Below, in pieces: positions 55,033-64,000 of a stretch of 64,000 bases of DNA. The DNA lies in the NCBI GenBank assembly GCA_023653095.1, contig JAMNXP010000010.1:17805-81804 (forward strand), written 5' to 3'. How positions within the stretch are numbered: position 1 is the stretch's first letter; every line of letters begins with the position of its first letter. Source of the DNA: Bacteroidia bacterium. Its GTDB lineage: Bacteria; Bacteroidota; Bacteroidia; NS11-12g; UBA955. The notes beneath the pieces were generated by a model. It was given only the letters and a program-made list of their open reading frames with translations. It searched no databases and was not told the origin of the DNA. The position numbers and the translations under genes are program-made.

Positions 55033-56073
55033 ATGGGAGAATCTTTTATTACCTCGCTAATTTTTATTGTAATCATTCTATCGGCATTGTTTCTAGATCT
55101 AGGCTTGTTAAGCGGAGAGTCTGCCACCAAGCCCACGTTTAAGCAAAGCGCATTGAGGAGTGCTGGGTGGTTTGGACTAGGTTTGTTATCTGTTCTAGGG
55201 GTTTATTATTTCTCTCCTCAATTGCATGCCATACATGATTTTTCAGGCCTGCAGAAGTATGCATCCGTTCACGGAAATAGCTTCACCATAACCAATGAGT
55301 TGAAGCAATCCATGCACAATTTTCAAACGGCTTCAGCTCTAGCATATTTATCGGGATTCCTGTTAGAATATGCCTTGAGTATAGACAACCTGTTTGTGAT
55401 GTTGCTGATATTGAAGTCCTTCAAAATAGAAGAAAAACACGAACGAAAAATCTTGGTTTGGGGTGTATTAGGTGCCATGATTTTGAGATTCATCTTTGTT
55501 TACTTGGGGAGTGCAGCCATTCAACAATTTCATTGGGTGCTGTATGTATTTGGAGCTTTCTTGATGTTCTCAGGAGTTAAAATGCTTATGCACCAAGAAG
55601 ATGAAGAATTGGATACTGAAAATCATTTTGTGATGAGATGGGTGAAAAAAATCATGCCTGTAACCAACGTGTCTACTGATCGCGGAAATTTTTTCATCAA
55701 AGAAAACGGTAAATGGCACGCCACCATTTTATTTGTAGTTCTGATCATTATTGAATTAACCGACGTGGTTTTTGCGGTAGATAGCGTACCTGCGGTATTT
55801 GGTGTTACCACAGATCCATATTTGGTTTTCTTCAGCAATATCTTCGCTCTTTTGGGATTGAGAAGCCTTTATTTCTTGATTGGATATGGAATTGATAAAT
55901 TCTATGCCCTGAAATATGGATTGTCTATCATATTGGTATACATAGGGTTGAAAATGCTATTAGAGGATTATTTTCACAAACTTGGGTTTTCACATTTTCA
56001 TAATTTAATCATTATTGTGGGAATATTGGCTGCGAGTATTTTCTTCTCAATAATTAGACCCAAGGAACATTGA
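55033..56073 (+). CDS. TerC/Alx-family membrane protein
   Basis: This 346-residue integral membrane protein has about eight helices. Acidic intramembrane motifs LEYALSIDNLFVM and IELTDVVFAVDSVPAVF are the family signature for metal binding. TerC/Alx proteins have been linked to manganese export and to metal loading of exported enzymes in other bacteria. The gene has its own short promoter and diverges from the S46 peptidase. No tellurite resistance operon is nearby, so a general metal role is more likely. Confidence 0.9.
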   Translation: MGESFITSLIFIVIILSALFLDLGLLSGESATKPTFKQSALRSAGWFGLGLLSVLGVYYFSPQLHAIHDFSGLQKYASVHGNSFTITNELKQSMHNFQTASALAYLSGFLLEYALSIDNLFVMLLILKSFKIEEKHERKILVWGVLGAMILRFIFVYLGSAAIQQFHWVLYVFGAFLMFSGVKMLMHQEDEELDTENHFVMRWVKKIMPVTNVSTDRGNFFIKENGKWHATILFVVLIIIELTDVVFAVDSVPAVFGVTTDPYLVFFSNIFALLGLRSLYFLIGYGIDKFYALKYGLSIILVYIGLKMLLEDYFHKLGFSHFHNLIIIVGILAASIFFSIIRPKEH

Positions 56074-56114
56074 TTAAATTGTAAATCGATGTTTTTTTTG
56101 TAATTTGCCCCGCT

Positions 56115-56453
56115 ATGGAACAACAAAAAATCGACCTTTTTATCGCAAACAACTCAAAGTATTTTGATACTTCGAAAATGCCCATGCTTGTCGAGCGTTT
56201 GAAACAAATGGATGATGATAAGTGGATGCTCATCAACTCAATTCAGTACAAAGACCCTTCCAATTTATTGATTTTTTCTATTTTGGGCGGTACTTTAGGA
56301 ATTGACCGTTTTGTTTTGGGCGATACCGGTTTAGGTATTGGCAAATTGCTAACCATGGGTGGTTGTGGAATATGGGCTATTGTAGATTGGTTCATGATTC
56401 AAGATGCAGCTAGAAATAAGAATTGGGATTTGATACAAATGCATTTGTATTGA
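56115..56453 (+). CDS. TM2-domain protein
   Basis: This is a 112-residue membrane protein. The N-terminal half is soluble and helical (LVERLKQMDDDKWMLINSIQYKDP). The TM2 domain has two helices: ILGGTLGIDRFVLGDTGLGIGKLLTMGGCG and IWAIVDWFMI, with the Asp-Arg-Phe turn typical of TM2. The biochemical role of TM2 proteins in bacteria is unknown. It lies 9 bp before the DUF4870-like gene. Confidence 0.85.
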   Translation: MEQQKIDLFIANNSKYFDTSKMPMLVERLKQMDDDKWMLINSIQYKDPSNLLIFSILGGTLGIDRFVLGDTGLGIGKLLTMGGCGIWAIVDWFMIQDAARNKNWDLIQMHLY

Positions 56454-56462
56454 TAACATTTC

Positions 56463-56897
56463 ATGCCAAAAATCACCTTTGAACATATTTCTGAAGGAGA
56501 TCGAGAGAAAGCCTCGAACTCTTACGTGATGTCAGTGGTAGCAATTGTTGCTGGGCTGCCTTTGCCTATTGTTAATCTAATTGCTACCTTGATTTTCTTT
56601 TTAGGGAATAGAAGGTCTAGTCCATTTGTAAGATGGCATTGTACTCAGGCCTTGTTGAGTCAAGCCGTACTTTTTCTTTTGAATACCCGCGGATTCTGGT
56701 GGACCATCAGCATATTGTTTTGGGATGAACCCATTTCAAATGAATACATTGGATATATGATTGGTATTGGAATGCTTAATTTGGTCGAGTTTTTTGCGAC
56801 CATTGTCGCTGCGGTTCAAGTGAGAAAAGGAAAACACCTAAGATTGTGGCTGTTTGCTGATTTAACCGATACTTTTTTCAAAAAAAATGATGAATAA
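56463..56897 (+). CDS. DUF4870-like membrane protein
   Basis: This is a 144-residue protein with about three to four helices, including VVAIVAGLPLPIVNLIATLIFFL and MIGIGMLNLVEFFATIVAAVQV. SSPFVRWHCTQALLSQ resembles the conserved FVRFHAxQAL pattern of DUF4870 proteins. The function is unknown. Its end overlaps the M48 peptidase start by about 8-11 bp, so the two are probably coupled. Confidence 0.7.
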   Translation: MPKITFEHISEGDREKASNSYVMSVVAIVAGLPLPIVNLIATLIFFLGNRRSSPFVRWHCTQALLSQAVLFLLNTRGFWWTISILFWDEPISNEYIGYMIGIGMLNLVEFFATIVAAVQVRKGKHLRLWLFADLTDTFFKKNDE

Positions 56898-57681
56898 AAC
56901 GCTTTTCCGGTTTTTGCTGATTGCCTTAATTGGTATGGCTATTTATGCTGGACTTAAAGAAATTCCTTGGAAAAAGATATTCCACATCGATGATGTAAAT
57001 ATTGAAATTGGTAAGGAGTTTGGCGATCAAATGTGGGACGCTATCCAACAGCAAGAAACCCTAGATACCAATGAAAGGAACAATCATTTGGTAGATACTT
57101 TGGTAGATATCATTTGTTTGCAAACCGGAGGAAATAAGGGCAAAGGGAATCAACTCAAACGTGAAGATTTTAAGGTACATGTGATTGTTAAAGATCAGGT
57201 AAATGCTTTTGCGATGCCTGGCGGACATTTGGTGGTGCACACCGGCCTGATTGAAGCTTGTGAATCACCCGAACAACTCGCTGGAGTGTTGGCCCATGAA
57301 ATGATTCACATCACCGAAGAGCACGTTATAAAAAAACTGATTAAGGAAGTTGGATTAGGGGTGTTGGCCTCCATTGTAGGGGGGAACGGTGAAATAGTGA
57401 GAGAAGTTCTAAGACATCTGAGTTCTACTGCTTATGATAGAAGTTTGGAAAAAGAAGCAGATCTGAAAGGTGCCGAACTCTTGCACAATGTGAGCATCAA
57501 TCCCGAGGGAATGGCTGAATTTATGGATTACATGGCAAATTTACCTGAGAGTAAGGCTATGGAAAACCTCGATTGGCTGAGTACCCATCCTGATTCTAAA
57601 GATCGAGCGAAAGACATCCGCGAAGCGGCCAAGAATTTTGGTCCGAATAAGAAATACACTAAATTGAATGTGGGTTTCTAA
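56887..57681 (+). CDS. M48-family membrane-anchored metallopeptidase
   Basis: This is a 264-residue zinc peptidase with an N-terminal anchor (LFRFLLIALIGMAIYAGL). The zinc site HEMIHITEEH is followed by the third ligand in EKEADLKGAELL. AFAMPGGHLVVHTGLIEAC is the usual M48 strand before the active site. It resembles BepA/LoiP-type envelope quality-control proteases. Either the ATG at 56887 or the one at 56890 could start it. It ends the TM2-DUF4870-M48 run. Confidence 0.9.
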   Translation: MMNKTLFRFLLIALIGMAIYAGLKEIPWKKIFHIDDVNIEIGKEFGDQMWDAIQQQETLDTNERNNHLVDTLVDIICLQTGGNKGKGNQLKREDFKVHVIVKDQVNAFAMPGGHLVVHTGLIEACESPEQLAGVLAHEMIHITEEHVIKKLIKEVGLGVLASIVGGNGEIVREVLRHLSSTAYDRSLEKEADLKGAELLHNVSINPEGMAEFMDYMANLPESKAMENLDWLSTHPDSKDRAKDIREAAKNFGPNKKYTKLNVGF

Positions 57682-57722
57682 ATGCAATGTGCATAACAAT
57701 TTTTTCATAAAAGATTGTTCGA

Positions 57723-60154
<2,432 letters not shown>

Positions 60155-60165
60155 TCTTTCGTTTT

Positions 60166-60846
60166 ATGTTCCAAATTGAGTGGCTTCTAACCTTCGGTTT
60201 TATTGCTTATCTGCTGGGTTCTATTCCCAATGCAGTATGGATTGGCAAAGCCTTTTTTGGTAAAGATGTTCGTGATTATGGAAGCGGAAACGCAGGAGCT
60301 ACAAATGTATTCCGTGTTTTAGGAAAAGGCCCAGGTACCGTAGTTTTATTACTGGATATTCTAAAGGGATTTTTAGCAGCAAAACTGGTGATTGGTTATG
60401 AATATTTTCAAAACCCTGAAATCTCTCAAATTGGAGATTACCAAAAGGTCAATCTTATGTTGGGATATGGTATGGCTGCTGTTTTGGGACATCTATTCCC
60501 CATCTTTGCCGGATTTAGAGGAGGAAAGGGTATTGCCACCTTGGGCGGTTTAATCATTGCCATTAATTTTTGGATCGCTCTCATTGCTATTGGGCTTTTC
60601 TTGTTGATTCTATTTTCAACCCGTTTTGTGAGTGTCGGTTCCATGCTTGCAGGGTTGAGTATTCCAGTTCTTTTTGTGAAGATCTTTGGAATTGAACATC
60701 CCGAATACAAACAACCCACAGTGATTGCTTTTACGATTGCAATATCAGTGTTGGTGGTTTATACTCACCGAAAAAATATCCAAAGGCTCATCCAAGGAAA
60801 CGAAAACAAAGCTAAATTGTTACCTAAACACAGAAATCATGCTTAA
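60166..60846 (+). CDS. plsY: Glycerol-3-phosphate acyltransferase PlsY
   Basis: This is a 226-residue inner-membrane enzyme using acyl-phosphate to make lysophosphatidate. Motifs GSGNAGATNVFRVLGK, FRGGKGIAT and a late VVYTHRKNIQRLIQGNE match PlsY motifs 1-3. Five to six helices are visible. Its end overlaps clpS by 8 bp. Confidence 0.94.
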   Translation: MFQIEWLLTFGFIAYLLGSIPNAVWIGKAFFGKDVRDYGSGNAGATNVFRVLGKGPGTVVLLLDILKGFLAAKLVIGYEYFQNPEISQIGDYQKVNLMLGYGMAAVLGHLFPIFAGFRGGKGIATLGGLIIAINFWIALIAIGLFLLILFSTRFVSVGSMLAGLSIPVLFVKIFGIEHPEYKQPTVIAFTIAISVLVVYTHRKNIQRLIQGNENKAKLLPKHRNHA

Positions 60847-61132
60847 CAATTACGATTTAGAAGAATCCATCCAAGCCCTGCTTGCAAACAGCAGAACCAG
60901 CGATTGGTCTATCGTTCTGTATAATGACGAAGTAAACACGTTTGATTGGGTGATTGATTGCTTAGTGAAATACTGCGGACACGACGAAATACAAGCAGAA
61001 CAATGCGCTTGGTTTGTGCATACAAAAGGTAAATACGCTGTTAAAAAAGGTCCGCAACAATCCCTGAAGCCTATTTGTCAAACATTGATCGAAAAAGGAC
61101 TGTCGGCCGTTTTAGAATCAGAATATGAATAA
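60839..61132 (+). CDS. clpS: ATP-dependent Clp protease adaptor ClpS
   Basis: This is a 97-residue adaptor that feeds N-degron substrates to ClpAP-type proteases. WSIVLYNDEVNTFDWVIDCLVKYCGHDEIQAEQCAWFVHTKGK covers the family core. The listed 135-residue ORF starts deep inside plsY; the ATG at 60839 gives the natural length. It overlaps plsY and the next gene by 8 bp each, so translation is tightly packed. Confidence 0.9.
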   Translation: MLNNYDLEESIQALLANSRTSDWSIVLYNDEVNTFDWVIDCLVKYCGHDEIQAEQCAWFVHTKGKYAVKKGPQQSLKPICQTLIEKGLSAVLESEYE

Positions 61133-61823
61133 AGTTTTCAATAACGCCAAAGACGCTATTTTTGATATTACAAACAATCAAACCCTCATGTTGGGCGGTT
61201 TTGGACTTTGTGGTATCCCAGAAAACAGTATTGCTGCTTTGGTGGAAAGCGGTGTGAATGGGCTTACTTGTATTTCTAACAATGCAGGTGTGGATGATTT
61301 TGGAATCGGTCTGATGTTGCAAAAAAAGCAAGTGAAAAAGATGATTAGTTCTTATGTAGGCGAGAACGCCGAGTTTGAACGTCAGCTACTTTCCGGCGAA
61401 TTAGAAGTAGACCTCATTCCACAAGGTACCTTGGCTGAGCGTTGTAGAGCGGCCGGTGCTGGAATTCCTGCCTTTTTTACACCAGCTGGTGTAGGTACCG
61501 AAGTAGCCGAAGGCAAAGAAACCCGCATATTTAATGGTAAAACCTACCTAATGGAACATGCTTTTGATGCTGACTTTGCCATTGTGAAGGCATGGAAGGG
61601 TGATAGATACGGTAATCTAATTTTTAAAGATACAGCCCGTAATTTCAATACCATGATGGCCATGGCCGGTAAAATCACCATTGCCGAAGTAGAAGAGTTA
61701 GTTCCAGTGGGTGAATTAGATCCCAACCACATTCATGTGCCTGGCATCTTCGTTCACAGAATATTTCAAGGTTCCAACTACGAAAAACGCATTGAACAGC
61801 GTACGGTTCGCGCAAAATCTTAA
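61125..61823 (+). CDS. scoA: CoA-transferase subunit A (succinyl-CoA:3-ketoacid type)
   Basis: This is a 232-residue alpha subunit of the 3-oxoacid CoA-transferase family. GGFGLCGIPE, SNNAGVDDFGIG, LIPQGTLAERCRAAGAGIPAFFTPAGVGT and DPNHIHVPGIFV are characteristic. The active-site Glu is in the B subunit, which is not encoded next to it. It must pair with a product from elsewhere. The symbol is by similarity; acetoacetate activation is inferred. Confidence 0.88.
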   Translation: MNKVFNNAKDAIFDITNNQTLMLGGFGLCGIPENSIAALVESGVNGLTCISNNAGVDDFGIGLMLQKKQVKKMISSYVGENAEFERQLLSGELEVDLIPQGTLAERCRAAGAGIPAFFTPAGVGTEVAEGKETRIFNGKTYLMEHAFDADFAIVKAWKGDRYGNLIFKDTARNFNTMMAMAGKITIAEVEELVPVGELDPNHIHVPGIFVHRIFQGSNYEKRIEQRTVRAKS

Positions 61824-61825
61824 TC

Positions 61826-62437
61826 ATGAACCGTTGGCTTTTTGCTACCAACAACCAACATAAAATAGAGGAAGCCCAAAGCATTTTGCAGGGTTTTTCA
61901 GAGGTGATTTCTCCTCGTGATATCGGAATAGATATTGACGTTGATGAAACCGCAGATACTTTTCAAGGCAATGCCCTCTTAAAAGCATTGGCATTTCATC
62001 AAGCATGTGGCCTTCCATGCTTTGCAGATGACTCCGGACTTTGCGTTCATGTTCTGAATGGCGCTCCAGGTATTCACTCTGCGCGTTACGCACAAATTCA
62101 AGGCCAACCAGTCAACCATCAGGCAAATAATCAGAAGTTGCTCCAAGAGTTAAACGACTCCACAGATCGGTCGGCGTACTTCATCACGGTTATTTGTGCC
62201 GTGGGTTTTACTTCCGAACCTGTTTTTTTCGAGGGACGTGTATACGGTTCCATTGATATTGAGTCCAAAGGAAACAACGGATTTGGATACGATCCTTTAT
62301 TCATTCCCGAAGGTTTCGATAAGACTTTTGCAGAACTAGGAGAATCAATCAAGAATTCGTTGTCGCACAGATCTCGCGCCCTAGCAGAAATGAAGGTGTT
62401 CCTGCAAAACTTGACACAGACAAATTTGTTACATTAA
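61826..62437 (+). CDS. RdgB/HAM1-family purine NTP pyrophosphatase
   Basis: This is a 203-residue house-cleaning enzyme that hydrolyses ITP, dITP and XTP. LFATNNQHKIEEAQSIL, ADDSGLCVHVLNGAPGIHSARYA, GFGYDPLFIPEG and SHRSRALAEM are the family blocks. It lies 2 bp after scoA and 3 bp before queA, in one transcription unit. Confidence 0.94.
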   Translation: MNRWLFATNNQHKIEEAQSILQGFSEVISPRDIGIDIDVDETADTFQGNALLKALAFHQACGLPCFADDSGLCVHVLNGAPGIHSARYAQIQGQPVNHQANNQKLLQELNDSTDRSAYFITVICAVGFTSEPVFFEGRVYGSIDIESKGNNGFGYDPLFIPEGFDKTFAELGESIKNSLSHRSRALAEMKVFLQNLTQTNLLH

Positions 62438-62440
62438 AAT

Positions 62441-63616
62441 ATGACGGGTATTCCGCCAATTGCTGTAGATCAATTTGATTATGCACTATCAGATGATCGA
62501 ATTGCTTATGAGCCAGCCTCTCCGAGAGACAGTGCGAAGCTTTTAGTTTATAACCAAGAAGGGTTGACCCATTCAAGGTTTTCAGAATTGGACCAGTTCT
62601 TGGATTTCAACCAATTGTTCGTGGTGAATAACACCAAGGTGATTCCAGCCCGGTTCTGGTTTACCAATGATAAAGGACAAGAGATCCAGGTATTCTTGCT
62701 AAATCCATTGAATTCTGTATGGACCCATTGGCATGCCATGATTGGCAATAGACGCAAATTTAAGGAGGGGGATGTTTTGCGAATTTCGCAAAACGGACAT
62801 TCGTTGTCGGTTCAATGGGTAGACAGAGAGAAAAACCACGTTGAATTGATTTCTGACTTAGGCTCAATTCCTGAGGCGATTGAACATTTTGGTGAGGTTC
62901 CATTACCACCTTATATTGAGAGACAGATAAGTGATAAAGATAAATTAGATTATCAGGCCATCTTTGCCCAAAAGGACGGAGCGGTAGCGGCACCAACAGC
63001 ATCGCTTCATTTTACCGAAGAGTTACAGTTGCGATTGGATCAAAGTGGGTTGCAAAAACGTGAGCTCACCCTACATGTAGGTGCAGGCACCTTCAAACCC
63101 GTGACGGCAACTACAGCAGACGAACATGAGATGCATGCGGAAAGGTTTGAGATTGGTCTTGATTTGATAGATTCTTTATTGAATCAGTCCTATGGAGTCA
63201 CTGCCGTGGGCACAACTGCTTGCCGATTACTAGAAAGTTTACCCATTTTAGGAGCCAAGATCTTATTGAATGAATTGGATGAGGTCTTTGTGTCGGCATC
63301 AGATTCATATGATTTAAGGTATTTACAGTTTTCTACGAGAGAGTCGTTGGAGGCATTGAGGCAAGAAATTGCGAAAAGGGGAGGGGAGTTACACGGCGAA
63401 ACACAGATCTTTATGGTTCCAGGGTTTGAATTCAGACTAACACAATCACTAATTACCAACTTTCATCAGCCCAAATCAACCTTATTGATGTTAATTTCGG
63501 CTTTTGTAGGGGACGTTTGGACGGATATATATAAGGCAGCGTTAAGCGAAGGTTATCGTTTCTTAAGCTATGGTGACGGTAGTTTACTAAGAGGTAAAAA
63601 TAATATTAAATTTTAG
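62441..63616 (+). CDS. queA: tRNA preQ1(34) S-adenosylmethionine ribosyltransferase-isomerase
   Basis: This 391-residue enzyme makes epoxyqueuosine in tRNA wobble position 34. IAYEPASPRDSAKLLV, VVNNTKVIPARF, GAVAAPTASLHFTEEL, LTLHVGAGTFKPV and NFHQPKSTLLMLISAFVG are characteristic. It is about 35 residues longer than E. coli QueA owing to an insert around residues 265-300, as in other Bacteroidota. It is last before the rRNA operon. Confidence 0.95.
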   Translation: MTGIPPIAVDQFDYALSDDRIAYEPASPRDSAKLLVYNQEGLTHSRFSELDQFLDFNQLFVVNNTKVIPARFWFTNDKGQEIQVFLLNPLNSVWTHWHAMIGNRRKFKEGDVLRISQNGHSLSVQWVDREKNHVELISDLGSIPEAIEHFGEVPLPPYIERQISDKDKLDYQAIFAQKDGAVAAPTASLHFTEELQLRLDQSGLQKRELTLHVGAGTFKPVTATTADEHEMHAERFEIGLDLIDSLLNQSYGVTAVGTTACRLLESLPILGAKILLNELDEVFVSASDSYDLRYLQFSTRESLEALRQEIAKRGGELHGETQIFMVPGFEFRLTQSLITNFHQPKSTLLMLISAFVGDVWTDIYKAALSEGYRFLSYGDGSLLRGKNNIKF

Positions 63617-63623
63617 TAGACTG

Positions 63624-63660
63624 AAAATGTGCGACTTAGTACATTTTGTTAAATTTTTTC
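63624..63660 (+). terminator. Probable terminator after queA
   Basis: AAAATGT and ACATTTT pair around a 10-nt loop, whose ends add two more pairs including one G-T. GTTAAATTTTTTC follows. It is modest but well placed 8 bp after queA. Confidence 0.55.
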
Positions 63661-63670
63661 TGGGGAGGGT

Positions 63671-63701
63671 TTTGGAAGTGTGGAAATAAGTAGTACTTTT
63701 G
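63671..63701 (+). promoter_or_regulatory. rRNA operon promoter P1
   Basis: TTTG (63671-63674), exactly 19 bp, then TACTTTTG (63694-63701). This is a full match to the Bacteroidota housekeeping promoter, and the box is followed by CAG as in P2-like starts. Confidence 0.85.
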
Positions 63702-63777
63702 CAGTCCCGTTATGAAAGAGAGAAAAGATTTGAGAAACAAGGAGACGAAAAAAAGTCAAATTATTTTTCAAAAAGAG

Positions 63778-63807
63778 TTGTAAAAGTCAAAAAGTTTTGT
63801 ACCTTTG
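63778..63807 (+). promoter_or_regulatory. rRNA operon promoter P2
   Basis: TTG (63778-63780), 19 bp, then TACCTTTG (63800-63807). It lies 106 bp after P1 and leaves a leader of about 150 nt before the 16S rRNA. Two strong promoters in tandem are usual for rRNA operons. Confidence 0.85.
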
Positions 63808-63885
63808 CAACCCGCTTCGGAAGGAACGGAAAAAACAAAAAAATAAAGTGTTGCGAATCGTGAAGAGGGTCAGCAGATTTATAAA

Positions 63886-63896
63886 GTTCTTTGAAA
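63886..63896 (+). promoter_or_regulatory. BoxA-like antitermination site
   Basis: GTTCTTTGAAA resembles the boxA element of rRNA leaders, where NusB/S10 bind to prevent early termination. It lies about 70 nt before the 16S start. Confidence 0.55.
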
Positions 63897-63965
63897 GAAA
63901 AGGTAAGGAATAGCAAGCCACCCAACAAGTAAAAATACTTTGGGAAGCCGGGTCAAACAACTTTT

Positions 63966-64000
<35 letters not shown>

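Overview
The window is a chromosomal segment of a Bacteroidota bacterium, most likely from the Flavobacteriia or a close relative. Three things point there: gliding and type IX secretion genes (gldA, gldF, gldG, sprA, porZ, porQ), promoters of the TTTG-N19-TAnnTTTG form used by the Bacteroidota housekeeping sigma factor, and A-rich start regions with almost no Shine-Dalgarno sequences. No phage, transposase, integrase or CRISPR array was seen.

Layout. 1-1929: tail of an unknown gene, a phosphoglucose/phosphomannose isomerase and a metallo-beta-lactamase-fold hydrolase. 1919-16929 (minus strand): one tightly packed run, ribF - M23 peptidase - gldA - gldF - gldG - ruvA - sprA - porZ, combining the Gld ABC transporter with the SprA translocon and the PorZ surface component of type IX secretion. 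porQ diverges from ribF and leads into cmk, tpiA and a 1.5-kilo-residue exported protein of unknown function. 24190-31995: truA, a thiolase, a small outer-membrane barrel, a PIN-PhoH ATPase, an ATP-grasp enzyme, a small unknown protein, a YebC-type regulator and a DUF1573 protein. 32178-49105: the whole str-S10-spc-alpha ribosomal cluster (rpsL to rplQ, without tuf), with promoters before rpsL and infA and a textbook terminator after rplQ. 49119-57681: a membrane protein, a TonB-dependent receptor, thioredoxin, rhodanese, an S46 peptidase, TerC, a TM2 protein, a DUF4870-like protein and an M48 peptidase. 57723-63616: carA, eno, plsY, clpS, a CoA-transferase A subunit, an RdgB-type pyrophosphatase and queA. 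The window ends with a two-promoter rRNA leader and the first ~35 bases of a 16S rRNA gene.

The structure least explained by known gene families is a pair of intergenic elements (24924-25127 and 51934-52154). Each is built almost entirely of 7-bp units in the same order: GGTCYTT, then GGCTGNN, then CACCGAY, ending in CACCGAA. The outer arms are roughly inverted with respect to each other. A second theme is that many genes have their -7 box only 4-8 nt before the start codon, which implies very short or absent leaders; several TTG starts in the ORF track are really part of these boxes.
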